Notes: generated by a model not told the origin, from the letters alone. Positions 1 to 8,195 are shown, counted from the first letter of the stretch. The stretch is DNA of 40,183 nt from Lacticaseibacillus jixianensis (GCF_003946485.1 NZ_RHOJ01000022.1:1-40183), one strand, 5' to 3'. Program-made: numbers and translations.

Positions 1-14
1 TGATTCCATTTTAC

Positions 15-40
15 AAGGACTCAGGCTATGAGTCTTTCTA
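15..40 (+). terminator. hairpin terminator at window start
   Basis: AAGGACTCA and TGAGTCTTT form a 9-bp stem with one G-T pair around a 5-nt loop, followed by a T-rich stretch. It probably ends a plus-strand gene lying left of the window. Confidence 0.5.
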
Positions 41-91
41 TTTAGCTAATTTGTTGCACTTGCATTGTAAATCCGTCATACAAAAATGGCC

Positions 92-138
92 CACACTAGG
101 CGGGTCATCGGGCTAAGTACGCGAACTCTGCGCACCTT
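92..138 (-). repeat. family A structured element, partial (5' half)
   Basis: On the minus strand this carries AAGGTGC, then one strand of the outer stem (GAGTTCGC), then TACTTAGCCCGATGA and CCTAG. It is the left half of the family A hairpin; the right half is missing. It starts 2 nt after the stop codon of the uracil-DNA glycosylase gene, the same placement as complete copies. It is a decayed copy or a deletion remnant. Confidence 0.7.
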
Positions 139-140
139 GC

Positions 141-719
141 TTAAATCAATTCCCTTACCCGCCTCCGCAAGTCCGGCACGACGCTGGCCTCAAACCACGG
201 GTTGCGCTTCATCCAGCCGTAGTTCAAAGGTGACGGGTGGACCAGGGGGAAGTATTTCGGCAGGTAATCCTGGTAGTGCTGCACCGTGGCCGTCAGCGTC
301 TTCTGGCGGCGTTTGCCCAGGTAGTAGCGCTGCGCGTACTGGCCAATCAACAACGCCAGCTCGGCGTGCGGCATCAGCTGGAGCAGCGGCGCATGCCATT
401 TCTCGGCAAAGCCCTTGCGCGGCGGCAGGTCACCCGACTTACCCTTGCCGGGGTAGTAGAAGTCCAGCGGCAGGATGCCGATGCGGCCCGACTCGTAGAA
501 CTCCTCGCGCGTCACGCCCATCCAGTCGCGCAGGCGATCGCCGCTGGGGTCGTTCCAGAAGCTTGCGGTTTCCTGCGCCTTGCGACTGGGCGCCTGGCTG
601 ATGATGAGCAGCCGGGCCTGCGGGTCGATTTTGTACAGCGGCTTGACCCCGGCTGCGGTGAAGTCCGCGTTTTGCGGGTCAGCCATGATGGCGTTAAAAA
701 TCTCAGTGGCGGTTTGCAT
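141..719 (-). CDS. uracil-DNA glycosylase family protein
   Basis: A 192-residue protein of the uracil-DNA glycosylase fold, which removes uracil or damaged bases from DNA in the cytoplasm. The N-terminal beta strand LLIISQAPSR (near residue 38) matches the family's first motif region (usually GxxPG), and HPSPLN (near residue 162) matches the second motif, which inserts into the DNA minor groove. The block FWNDPSGDRLRDW between them is typical of the small lactic-acid-bacterial members. Its start lies 17 nt inside the upstream methyltransferase gene, so the two are translationally coupled and are probably read with ldh. The exact UDG subfamily, and hence substrate, cannot be fixed by eye. The coding end abuts a partial family A element. 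Confidence 0.85.
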   Translation of the reverse strand: MQTATEIFNAIMADPQNADFTAAGVKPLYKIDPQARLLIISQAPSRKAQETASFWNDPSGDRLRDWMGVTREEFYESGRIGILPLDFYYPGKGKSGDLPPRKGFAEKWHAPLLQLMPHAELALLIGQYAQRYYLGKRRQKTLTATVQHYQDYLPKYFPLVHPSPLNYGWMKRNPWFEASVVPDLRRRVRELI

Positions 720-1326
720 GCTGATGGCGCTTGGCCTCCTTGCGCGCGAGCTTCTTGGACAGCCCGTGCTGATTGGGTTTGGCGACGCTGCGGTGAGGGC
801 GCTTCTCCGCGTAAAAAACGAAGTAGCCGTCTTGCTCGGTCACCTGGACGAAGCCGAACGTACTTCTGATCTTGTTCTCGTACCAGGTCCGGCGCTTAGT
901 CACCATGTACAGCTTACCACCGGTCTGCAAATGCTGGTGGGCGCCTTCGATGAAGCCCTTGGCCACCTTGAAGTCCGTGTGGTACGGCGGATTGGACAGC
1001 ACCGCCGCGAAGGTCTGGCCGTTCAGCTGACCCCAGCCGTCGCTGACCAGCGTCCGGACGGCCACACCGTTGGCCGCCGCATTCGCCTGCGTCAGCCGCA
1101 CCGCATCGGGGTCGACGTCAACGGCCGTCAACTGGGCCGCCGGGTGGGTTTTGGCCAGAAAAGTGGCGACGAACCCGAAGCCGCAGCCCAAGTCGAGGAA
1201 GGCACCCTCGGCCGGCAGGTGGGCCGCTTCGAGCATCGCCGCCGTGCCGCGGTCCAGGCCATGAGGCGAGAACACCGCGGCGTCTGTTTCAAACGTTAAT
1301 GTGACATCGTGAAAAGTGAGTTGCAT
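703..1326 (-). CDS. class I SAM-dependent methyltransferase, RsmC-like
   Basis: A 207-residue methyltransferase. DLGCGFGFVATFLA (near residues 46-59) is motif I for S-adenosylmethionine, AVDVDPDAV is motif II, and VLSNPPYH (motif IV, NPPY) marks an N-methyltransferase of the RsmC/RlmG type that acts on guanine in rRNA. It corresponds to the single-domain Gram-positive form, about half the length of E. coli RsmC. The ribosome binding site is GGAAGGA upstream of ATG. It lies 13 nt after the ldh stop and overlaps the downstream glycosylase by 17 nt. The rRNA target is inferred from the family and is not shown here. Confidence 0.85.
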   Translation of the reverse strand: MQLTFHDVTLTFETDAAVFSPHGLDRGTAAMLEAAHLPAEGAFLDLGCGFGFVATFLAKTHPAAQLTAVDVDPDAVRLTQANAAANGVAVRTLVSDGWGQLNGQTFAAVLSNPPYHTDFKVAKGFIEGAHQHLQTGGKLYMVTKRRTWYENKIRSTFGFVQVTEQDGYFVFYAEKRPHRSVAKPNQHGLSKKLARKEAKRHQHANRH

Positions 1327-1339
1327 GAAATTCCTTCCG

Positions 1340-2269
1340 TTATATGACAGTCGCGAGGTTATCTTTCAACACCTGCGCCGAGTTGGTCAGCTTGGCAAGG
1401 TCTTCGGTGTTGAGGTCGAGTTGCAGGATACGGTCAAGGCCGTGGCCGCCGAGGATCACCGGCACCCCGATCGACACGTCGCGCAGGCCGTACTCGCCTT
1501 GCAGGTGGACGGACATCGCAAACGCCGCGTGGTCATCGTTGATGATGGCGGCGGTGAGGCGCGTCAAGCTGGCGGCAATGCCGTAGAAGGTCGCACCCTT
1601 CTTTTCAATGATCGAGTAGGCCGCCTTCTTAACGCGGTCGCTGAGCGCCGCAAAGTCGCCGGCCTGCTGCGCCTGGGGCACGAACTCGGTCAGCGGCTGG
1701 CCGCCGATCGTCGCGAACTCCCACACCGGAAATTCCGAGTCGCCGTGCTCGCCCATGATGTAAGCGTGGACCGTGCGCACATCGATGTTGTAGCGGCGGC
1801 CGATCTCAGAGCGCAGGCGCGCCGAATCCAGCGCGGTACCGGAGCCCAGCACGCGGTTGCGCGGCAGGCCGGTCAGGCGCAGGACCAGCTCGGTCAGCAC
1901 GTCGACCGGGTTAGAGGCGACCAGAATAATGCCGTCAAAATGGTTGGCCATGATGTTCTTGGTGATGTCGGTGATGATGGCCGCGTTTTTCGCTAACAGC
2001 TGCAGGCGCGTTTCGCCGGGCTTTTGCGCCACGCCCGCCGTGATGACGACCAGGTCGGCGTACTCCACGTCGGCATAACTGGCGGCGTAGATGCTCTTTT
2101 GGGCCACGTACGGGAGCGCGTCGGACAGGTCCTCAACGTCGCCCTGCACGCGGGTCATGTTCACGTCGATGATCCCGAGGCTCCCGCCGACCCCACTGGT
2201 CAACAAGTTGAACGCATAACTCGAACCGATTGCCCCGTCACCGATCAAGACAATATTTGCTGATTTCAT
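1340..2269 (-). CDS. ldh: L-lactate dehydrogenase
   Basis: A 309-residue NAD-dependent L-lactate dehydrogenase that reduces pyruvate to L-lactate and regenerates NAD+ at the end of glycolysis. The N-terminal Rossmann motif GDGAIGSSYAF (residues 10-20) and IIDV bind NAD. ITAGVAQKPGETR holds the mobile-loop arginines, and the catalytic His175 sits in GEHGDSEFP. The open frame extends upstream, but ATG at 2269 is chosen because AAGGAGGGAT lies 5-12 nt before it and the family N-terminus fits there. It is the first gene of a likely ldh, methyltransferase, glycosylase transcription unit. Lactobacillaceae often carry several ldh-like genes, so this may not be the main one. Confidence 0.93.
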   Translation of the reverse strand: MKSANIVLIGDGAIGSSYAFNLLTSGVGGSLGIIDVNMTRVQGDVEDLSDALPYVAQKSIYAASYADVEYADLVVITAGVAQKPGETRLQLLAKNAAIITDITKNIMANHFDGIILVASNPVDVLTELVLRLTGLPRNRVLGSGTALDSARLRSEIGRRYNIDVRTVHAYIMGEHGDSEFPVWEFATIGGQPLTEFVPQAQQAGDFAALSDRVKKAAYSIIEKKGATFYGIAASLTRLTAAIINDDHAAFAMSVHLQGEYGLRDVSIGVPVILGGHGLDRILQLDLNTEDLAKLTNSAQVLKDNLATVI

Positions 2270-2340
2270 CCAGGATCCCTCCTTATTGACTAGCCGACAC
2301 TGCAGCCGCCGGTGAGGTGCTAGCCCCAGCGGCAACTTGT

Positions 2341-2359
2341 TCAATCCGTTTTCAGTATA
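2341..2359 (-). promoter_or_regulatory. ldh -10 box with a weak cre-like sequence
   Basis: On the minus strand, TATACT (2354-2359) is a good -10 box about 85 nt before the ldh start. No convincing -35 box is seen. TGAAAACGGATTGA directly downstream matches the CcpA cre consensus at most but not all positions. The promoter call is moderate and the cre call is weak. Confidence 0.35.
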
Positions 2360-2515
2360 CAGGCCGCCGCGGGGAAAAGAAAACATTTGGCGTCGCGGGG
2401 GCACGTGCGAAGTCACACCAGTAAGCGCTAAAACATGCATTCAAGTAAGTAGCGGGGCGTAATCTCCTGACTAAAATTGGATGCACAGCTCCCGCGTTAA
2501 ATCTTAGCCAGGCAC

Positions 2516-2544
2516 TTGTTCTCCCCCCCCGTAAAAATTATAAT
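2516..2544 (+). promoter_or_regulatory. promoter of ABC operon with C8 tract in the spacer
   Basis: TTGTTC (2516-2521), a 17-nt spacer and a perfect TATAAT (2539-2544) precede the ABC transporter operon. The spacer contains eight consecutive C residues (2523-2530). Change in that tract would alter the -35/-10 distance from its present optimum. Confidence 0.75.
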
Positions 2545-2570
2545 TAGATTAAAATAAGGGGGTGATTAAA

Positions 2571-3266
2571 ATGTTAGCGGTTGCTGGATTAAGTTTCTCA
2601 TTTAAAGACAAACCCATTTTGCGTGATGTCAACTTTACCCTTGAGGATGGGCAAATTGTTGGCCTCGTGGCACCAAACGGAACAGGCAAGACGACCCTGC
2701 TCAAGCTGCTCTGCGGTCTCTTGCCTGCGCCGGCCGCGACCATCACGCTGAACGGGCTTTCGCTGCGCACCCAGCGCAGCGCCTTTCTCAAGCAATTATT
2801 TTTTCTGGAAAGTTCGGCCCATCTGTACGCTGATCTGACGGTCCGCGATCACTTGCTGTACGTGAAGCGGATGTGGCGCTCAAGGGTGGACGTTCAGGCG
2901 ACGATCAAGCAGTTGCAAATGGAAAGCTACTACACCAAGCGCATTAAGAATCTTTCCTTGGGCATGAAGCAACACGCCTTGCTGGCCATGTACATGATCA
3001 GCGACGCGCAGACCATGCTGATCGATGAGCCGCTGAACGGCCTGGATCCGACCAGCATTCAGCAGTTCGAGCACATCTTCGGGGGACTGCGCGCCGCCGG
3101 CAAAACGCTCTTGGTTTCTTCCCACCAAATGGACAGCGTGGGGCGGGTCTGCGATCAGGTCTTCTTCATGAAGGACCAAGCGCTCCGCGAGGTGGCAAAC
3201 ACCGGCCAGGACATGATGGCCCTGTACACCCAGATCTTCATGACGGAGGCGGCCGCCAATGTTTGA
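2571..3266 (+). CDS. ABC transporter ATP-binding protein
   Basis: A 231-residue nucleotide-binding domain that hydrolyses ATP to power the two permeases encoded next. Walker A is APNGTGKTT (near residue 34), the signature motif is LSLGMKQ rather than LSGGQ, Walker B is MLIDEPLNGLD, and the switch histidine is in SSH. ATG 2571 is preferred over GTG 2562 because the 12-nt stretch ending there is almost a perfect anti-16S complement (AAGGGGGTGAT). The LSLGMKQ signature and small size fit the ABC-2 or bacteriocin-immunity-like exporter class. Its stop overlaps the start of the first permease by 8 nt. The substrate is unknown. Confidence 0.92.
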   Translation: MLAVAGLSFSFKDKPILRDVNFTLEDGQIVGLVAPNGTGKTTLLKLLCGLLPAPAATITLNGLSLRTQRSAFLKQLFFLESSAHLYADLTVRDHLLYVKRMWRSRVDVQATIKQLQMESYYTKRIKNLSLGMKQHALLAMYMISDAQTMLIDEPLNGLDPTSIQQFEHIFGGLRAAGKTLLVSSHQMDSVGRVCDQVFFMKDQALREVANTGQDMMALYTQIFMTEAAANV

Positions 3267-4449
3267 CCAAATTGCGTTCGACCTGAAGAAAAACGTCAGG
3301 AGCAGCACCAACGTGGTATTGTTCGTCGCCTTCCTCATTCTGCTGCTTGGATCGTTCTTCTCCGCGCTGGGCACTACCGATCTGTCTCGCATGCAGCTAA
3401 CGCAAGCCTACAGCAGCGCCAATGTGGCCATCGACGGCCAGATCAAGGCGCTGAGCAAGCTCAAGCACCCCTCGGCAGCCCAAAAGGCCACCTTAGCCCG
3501 CAAGCAGGACCAGGTCCACTTGGTGCGGAACATCGTGATGGGCAATGCCGGACTTGTCAGCCCAGTGCCCACGGGATCGATCAATGATTTGAATAAGCCC
3601 CTGCTCGCTTACGCCAAGTATAATCTGCGCGAGACTGAGGCCGGTCACGCGGCCGATTTGACCCTGATCCGCGATCCTGGCGTCCCGCTAGACCCATCGC
3701 TGATCGGACGCAAGAAGGAAGTCAGGTTCTACCAATATCTGGTCGCCCACCACATCGCCGAGCTGCCCGCCACCAAGGCCAACGCCCCGGCGGCGGCCTA
3801 TCTGCCGTTCCAATTCCTTTATCACCTGTCGCCGCTGATCATCTTGGGCCTATTCGTCATTGAATTGGGGCAGCTTTTCACCACTGAAAAACACGACGGC
3901 ACCATCGACTTCATGAACAACCTCCCCACTGGCAAGCTCAAGCTGCTGGTTGCGCGCATGATCACCTTCCTTGCGCTGGCGCTGCCCAACTTTGCCTTGG
4001 TCTGTCTGGTCACTTACCTCACCGCTGGCTTGACCTTCGGGTGGGGTTCTTGGCGCTATCCGCTGGTGTATTCCGGGGACGGCCGCACCGCTCAAATCAT
4101 GACCCTCGGCCACTTTTTTGCCTTGCTTTGCCTCATGCTGGTGGCGGCTGTCCTGTTTCTCATGATGCTGAGTGCGCTGCTGAGCCTGCTGTCCGGCAAT
4201 ATTGGCATCAACGTGATCGGCGGCTTGGCGGTCCTAGTCCTCGCCACTAAGGAAGTATTGAGCAGCGGCATTTTCTCCCCGCTGGCCAAGTTCCTGCCCG
4301 TCGGCTATTTCGACTTCACCAAGGTGATCCTGCACCAGACCGGTTGGCCGATCTTTTCCATCGGCGCGGGCATCGGCATCATTCTGGGGTGGGCGTTAGC
4401 GCTGTTTGGCGGCTGCGTCGTCATTGTGCGCCGGCGGCAGCGGCTGTAG
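3259..4449 (+). CDS. ABC-2-type transporter permease (first)
   Basis: A 396-residue integral membrane protein. One transmembrane helix lies near residues 19-38, followed by an extracytoplasmic region of about 140 residues. Further helices begin near residues 180, 228, 280, 310 and 365. This layout, one helix, large outer loop, then a helix cluster, is that of ABC-2 exporter subunits. The start overlaps the ATPase gene by 8 nt and the next permease begins 18 nt downstream, so the three form one operon. The two permeases share this layout but not obvious sequence identity, so the transporter is probably a heterodimer. Substrate could be a peptide, lipid or drug. Confidence 0.85.
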   Translation: MFDQIAFDLKKNVRSSTNVVLFVAFLILLLGSFFSALGTTDLSRMQLTQAYSSANVAIDGQIKALSKLKHPSAAQKATLARKQDQVHLVRNIVMGNAGLVSPVPTGSINDLNKPLLAYAKYNLRETEAGHAADLTLIRDPGVPLDPSLIGRKKEVRFYQYLVAHHIAELPATKANAPAAAYLPFQFLYHLSPLIILGLFVIELGQLFTTEKHDGTIDFMNNLPTGKLKLLVARMITFLALALPNFALVCLVTYLTAGLTFGWGSWRYPLVYSGDGRTAQIMTLGHFFALLCLMLVAAVLFLMMLSALLSLLSGNIGINVIGGLAVLVLATKEVLSSGIFSPLAKFLPVGYFDFTKVILHQTGWPIFSIGAGIGIILGWALALFGGCVVIVRRRQRL

Positions 4450-4467
4450 CCGGGAAAGGAGGACACC

Positions 4468-5691
4468 ATGAAAGCACAATTGATCCTGGAGTGGAAGAAA
4501 CAGCCCTGGCTGCTGCACCTGTTCTGGTTTATCGTCCTGCTGGCCGTCATTGGCTCAGCCATGGTGCGCGCAGAAACGGTGCGAACACGCGGTGTGAGTT
4601 ACACTGGCGCCACGGCCGACACGATTTACGCCAAGCCCACCACGGCTTCGGAGCGCCACTACCAGACCATTCTTTATCAACACGGCGTCGCCAATAACGT
4701 GGCCTACGATAAGCAGTTGAAACGGCCTACGAGCCCAGCGACGCGCACGGCCAAGAAAATCCTTCGGCAGTTTCAGCAGCGTGATTATCTCAGTTTTAAT
4801 CGCAGCATTTTGGCCATTATTCAGGACGACCCCGAGCAAGCCATCAACGATTCAATCGCCGATCCGCCGTTCGACTCCCCTGACCAAGCCGTCACCCAGC
4901 TCACCTACATGGTCAAGCACCAATGCAACCGGATGCTGCAGCTGGATGCCATGACCGCCGTCATCAACAACGCGGCCAGCGCGTTCGGGATCAACGGCTT
5001 CAAGTCCAATCAGAACGTCACGACGCTGAACACCCTCATCTTGGCCATGGCGATGACGCTCTTCTGCTTCGTCTTCTACAAGGACCGCCGCGAGGAAACC
5101 GATACGTTCATGCAGCTGGCCCCGCTCACTCGGTTTCGCCAGGCGCTGATCCGCGGCGGCATCACCCTGGGGCTCATCAATGCCTCCCTGCTGGCAGCAT
5201 CCGGCATTGGCGTCATCATCTTGACCCTGATTCCCGGCCACGAGTTTGGCACCCTGTTGTTTCCCACCGCCTACACGCTATTCGGCAAGCCGGTCATTCT
5301 GCCCCTATGGCAGGCGTTCCTGCAGCTGTGGCTCCTTTACAATCTGTGGTTTCTGATCATCGCCGGCCTGGCGCTCTGCCTGAGCCTGGTCAGTCGCAAC
5401 CAGTTAGTCGGCATCTTCGTGATTGCCGGGGTCATGTTCGCCGACAAGCTCAAGCTGCTGATGCTGGTGCCGCTCAACGTTCAGCGTCTGCTGCCGAACG
5501 GCTACCTGAACGCCACCGACGTCATCAGACACCCCCGAGACTTCCAGCTGATTCCTTTTACCCATTCGCTAACGGTCCTGCTCGTTTGGGCCGCCGTCTT
5601 GATCATCGCGGCCTGGACCTTGATGCGCCTTCAAACCAGCGGCGTTGCCGGACGCTTCAGGCGAGAGGCGCCTGGCGCACATAGTCACTGA
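4468..5691 (+). CDS. ABC-2-type transporter permease (second)
   Basis: A 407-residue membrane protein and partner of the preceding permease. One helix spans residues 17-35, a hydrophilic loop runs to about 190, then helices near 190-210, 232-258, 285-315, 318-340 and 365-385. The start follows GGAAAGGAGGACACC, a strong ribosome binding site. It closes the ABC operon and is followed directly by a terminator. No regulator or two-component system is adjacent, so there is no substrate clue. Confidence 0.85.
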   Translation: MKAQLILEWKKQPWLLHLFWFIVLLAVIGSAMVRAETVRTRGVSYTGATADTIYAKPTTASERHYQTILYQHGVANNVAYDKQLKRPTSPATRTAKKILRQFQQRDYLSFNRSILAIIQDDPEQAINDSIADPPFDSPDQAVTQLTYMVKHQCNRMLQLDAMTAVINNAASAFGINGFKSNQNVTTLNTLILAMAMTLFCFVFYKDRREETDTFMQLAPLTRFRQALIRGGITLGLINASLLAASGIGVIILTLIPGHEFGTLLFPTAYTLFGKPVILPLWQAFLQLWLLYNLWFLIIAGLALCLSLVSRNQLVGIFVIAGVMFADKLKLLMLVPLNVQRLLPNGYLNATDVIRHPRDFQLIPFTHSLTVLLVWAAVLIIAAWTLMRLQTSGVAGRFRREAPGAHSH

Positions 5692-5714
5692 TCGGGTGCA
5701 CCCATCAGAATATC

Positions 5715-5776
5715 AAAAGCGGCAAATAATTCCGTCGGGCAGCTGCCCGCGTCGGGAATTACTTGCCGCTTTTTTA
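5715..5776 (+). terminator. rho-independent terminator of the ABC operon
   Basis: AAAAGCGGCAAATAATTCC pairs with GGAATTACTTGCCGC with one mismatch, and the inner part is the palindrome CGGGCAGCTGCCCG. A run of six T follows the stem. It ends about 80 nt after the second permease. Confidence 0.85.
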
Positions 5777-5848
5777 ATATCAGGTTGGGGTAAAGTACGC
5801 GGTGACACCTCATCCCCTCTTGATTCGTCACTGCAAGAATTTGTCTGG

Positions 5849-5877
5849 TTGAAGCAATCCTTCTTTAGAAGCATAAT
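5849..5877 (+). promoter_or_regulatory. promoter of small membrane protein gene
   Basis: TTGAAG (5849-5854), 17 nt, CATAAT (5872-5877), about 55 nt before the start codon in an AT-rich stretch. Confidence 0.55.
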
Positions 5878-5930
5878 GTGGTATATCAATTACGTAAACG
5901 CTTTATAGAATATTTTTCGGAGGACAAATC

Positions 5931-6119
5931 ATGAATAAAGAGCTATTTAGTAAAATAATTCTAATTGCATTGATTGTGGGCGCAATAACATCATTATTTG
6001 CTTTGATTTCCGAAGTTCAAGCGTGGAATGCAGAATTGAGATTTACTGTACTTCCGCTTGCGGCGGGAATTACGGCCTGGATAACTGCCAAGCTAGTTCT
6101 CAGTCAGCATAAGAAATAA
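5931..6119 (+). CDS. small two-helix membrane protein, AT-rich
   Basis: A 62-residue protein with two predicted membrane helices (about residues 8-26 and 38-56) and a basic C-terminus (QHKK). It has its own promoter and a good ribosome binding site (CGGAGG, 8 nt before ATG), so it is probably real. I do not recognise the family. Codon use is clearly AT-rich compared with all neighbours, which favour G or C at third positions; the upstream 130 nt are also AT-rich. This suggests recent acquisition. No neighbour is obviously linked to it. Confidence 0.65.
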   Translation: MNKELFSKIILIALIVGAITSLFALISEVQAWNAELRFTVLPLAAGITAWITAKLVLSQHKK

Positions 6120-6287
6120 GCTTGAGAAGTGAGCCTTACCACGAATGACTCCCCTGCCTGTCCGCTACTCCCAGATTGCGGTACAATTAAAGCGCATACA
6201 TTGGGGCACACGTCTCACCAGCCGCTGACCACTCACTATGACCAGCCCCAGCCGGCACAACGCTGCCTTTTTAAAGGAGGAGTTCGG

Positions 6288-6971
6288 TTGAAAAAAATCC
6301 TCGTTGTTTTGACCAACACGACCCAGTTTACGAAGAAGCCCGAAGCCACCGGCCTGTGGCTTGGCGAGGCGACTGAGTTTGTGGACCTCGTTTCATCGCA
6401 CTACCAGCTCGATTACGTCAGTCCCAAGGGCGGCTACGTCCCGCTTGATCCGCGCGGTATGAAGTACGCGGACCAGGCCGCCCTTGAACGCTACCAGGAC
6501 CCCGACTTCCAGCGCCGGGCGCTGACTGCAAGCCTCGCGCCCGGCGAGATCAACCCCACCGACTACGCCGCGATCTACTACACCGGCGGCCACGGCGTGA
6601 TGTTCGATTTTCCCGAGAACGCGGCGCTGCAAACCATTGCGCAACAGATCTACGCAAGCGGCGGCTACGTCACATCGGTCTGCCACGGTATCGCGGGGCT
6701 GCTCAACCTGCGGGATGACCAGGGCCACTACCTGATCGCCGGCCGCCACCTCACCGGCTTCACAACGCAGGAGGAGATTTTGTCGCAAAAGCGCGGCCTC
6801 GTGCCATTTCTGAACGAGAAGGAAGCCGCAGCGCGCGGCGCCTTATTCGAGAAAAAGCTGCCGTTCCGCCCGTTTGCGGTGAAAGATGGCCGGCTGATCA
6901 CGGGCCAGAACCCGTGGAGTCCCAAGTCGGTGGCCACAACGCTGATCAAGGCGCTGGCCGGGACGAACTAA
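6288..6971 (+). CDS. DJ-1/PfpI family protein (class I glutamine amidotransferase-like)
   Basis: A 227-residue cytoplasmic protein of the DJ-1/PfpI superfamily, which includes Hsp31-type glyoxalases, chaperones and deglycases. The nucleophile is Cys132 in TSVCHG, with the acidic partner in WLGEATEF (residues 24-31) and the conserved YYTGGHG at 98-104. The insertion with VPLDPRGM and the late catalytic cysteine match the Hsp31-like branch. The frame stays open upstream, but TTG at 6288 is chosen: AAAGGAGG ends 7 nt before it, and the conserved KKILVVLT strand starts there. A TACAAT box lies at 6182-6187. It is monocistronic. The substrate (methylglyoxal is typical) is inferred. Confidence 0.87.
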   Translation: MKKILVVLTNTTQFTKKPEATGLWLGEATEFVDLVSSHYQLDYVSPKGGYVPLDPRGMKYADQAALERYQDPDFQRRALTASLAPGEINPTDYAAIYYTGGHGVMFDFPENAALQTIAQQIYASGGYVTSVCHGIAGLLNLRDDQGHYLIAGRHLTGFTTQEEILSQKRGLVPFLNEKEAAARGALFEKKLPFRPFAVKDGRLITGQNPWSPKSVATTLIKALAGTN

Positions 6972-6978
6972 AAGGATT

Positions 6979-7112
6979 AGGGCAAAAAACCATAGTCGCG
7001 TGCCATCCACACTGCCCAGACAGACAAGCGCCCCTCCACCGCGATTTGAAGTACGAGAATCGTGATGCAGGGACGCTTGCGTTTTGGGCTAAAACCGCTT
7101 TATGGCTCAGCC
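6979..7112 (-). ncRNA. family B structured 3'-UTR element, copy 1
   Basis: On the minus strand, 12 nt after the stop of the DUF1343 gene, GGCTGAGCCATAAAGCGG and TTTTAGCCCAAAA are followed by a hairpin. CAAGCGTCCC pairs with GGGGCGCTTG including one U-G, and an inner GATT/AATC lies around the loop. Sequence ending in CGCGACTA follows. The leader and tail are shared with the copy at 32526, while the hairpin arms differ but still pair. It lies in the convergent gap with the DJ-1 gene. Confidence 0.6.
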
Positions 7113-7124
7113 ACTTTCCACATC

Positions 7125-8195
7125 TTATTGATAAAGCCGGGCCGCCTGCGTTTTCTCCGCAAACTGGGCACCCGCTTTTTTATTGGCCGCCTTCAGGGTC
7201 GTCAGGTCCTGGCTGAATAAATCCACCACGCCGGTGAGCGCCGCCAGCCGCTTGGCGTCAACGACGAGCTCTCCTTTGTGTAAGGCGTGCAGCGCAAACA
7301 GGACGTCCAGGCCCACGTTCAACAGCTGCGGCTGCCACAGGTGCTGCAGGTGAATCTGAATGCCCTCGCAAACCTGGCCCTGGTTTTGGCCTGCTAGCGG
7401 CGTGAAACGGGTCGGGCGGTAGTGCACCTGACCGCTCTGCCCCGCCAGCGTTTGGCTCAGCATCGCGACCAGTTTTTCACCGTTCAGCCACGGGGCACCG
7501 ACCAGCTGAAACGGCTGCGCGGTGCCCCAACCCACGGAAACGTTGGCTGCAGTCAGCAGGGCCACACCCGGATAGAGCGCCACGCTGGTTAGGCTCGCCA
7601 GCCCCGGCGCCGGGGCGATCCAGGGCAGCTCATTTTCCAGCACGGTGCCGGTCGCATCCCAGCCAGTCACTGGCACCACGCGCAGGTCGCACTCGATCGC
7701 CGGGTTCGCCCACCGGGCCAGCTCGCCCGGCGTCAGGCTGTACAGCGCCGGCAGCCCCGCCGTCCCCGGCGCAGCAGCCAGGGCTTCAGGCAGCGGGGTG
7801 CCTTCGGGATCAAGCCGGCCCAGCGGCAGCACACGGTCGAGCACCACAAACGGGACGTCCGCCTCAGCCGCCGCCCGCATGCCGGCCAGTTCCAGCGCCA
7901 GGCTGGTGTCGTAGCGCACGCCGGTCGCGGCCATGTCGTAGACGAGCACATCAAGGCCTGCCAGGGCCGCTGGCGCGAGCGTTGGTCCGGCCAGTCGCAC
8001 GACCGGCGCGGTGTCCGTCTTAACGAGCGCCGCATCCGGGGTCAGGATGCGCACCACCCTGCCCAGTCCCGCCAGCACCTGGGCGTCAGGCGTGAAGTCC
8101 TTGGCCACCCCAGTTTGGTTGGTCACCAGCCCAATGCGCTGACCTCGCAGCGTCTTTTCCGCCATCTGAATGTTATCGATCCCGTTATTGGCCAT
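7125..8195 (-). CDS. DUF1343 (NamZ-like) protein, divergent
   Basis: A 356-residue protein of the DUF1343 family, whose characterised members (NamZ) are exo-beta-N-acetylmuramidases acting on peptidoglycan fragments. Visible family features are RIGLVTNQTGV, LDVLVYDM, the VPFVVLDR strand, LPWIAPAPG, a YPG..LL..ANVS.G block, and GAPWLNG. Two things are odd. No signal peptide is present, so it is cytoplasmic. The family's conserved SPEHG segment is replaced by LTPDAA. ATG 8195 is chosen for its GCAGGAGGCACTC ribosome binding site; upstream extension has none. Its catalytic state is uncertain. It lies downstream of the nitroreductase but a terminator separates them. Confidence 0.82.
   Translation of the reverse strand: MANNGIDNIQMAEKTLRGQRIGLVTNQTGVAKDFTPDAQVLAGLGRVVRILTPDAALVKTDTAPVVRLAGPTLAPAALAGLDVLVYDMAATGVRYDTSLALELAGMRAAAEADVPFVVLDRVLPLGRLDPEGTPLPEALAAAPGTAGLPALYSLTPGELARWANPAIECDLRVVPVTGWDATGTVLENELPWIAPAPGLASLTSVALYPGVALLTAANVSVGWGTAQPFQLVGAPWLNGEKLVAMLSQTLAGQSGQVHYRPTRFTPLAGQNQGQVCEGIQIHLQHLWQPQLLNVGLDVLFALHALHKGELVVDAKRLAALTGVVDLFSQDLTTLKAANKKAGAQFAEKTQAARLYQ

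Noticed and set aside
2269-2440. Long N-terminal extension of ldh
   Set aside because: The extra 57 codons contain the promoter and ribosome binding site, and the family N-terminus fits ATG 2269.
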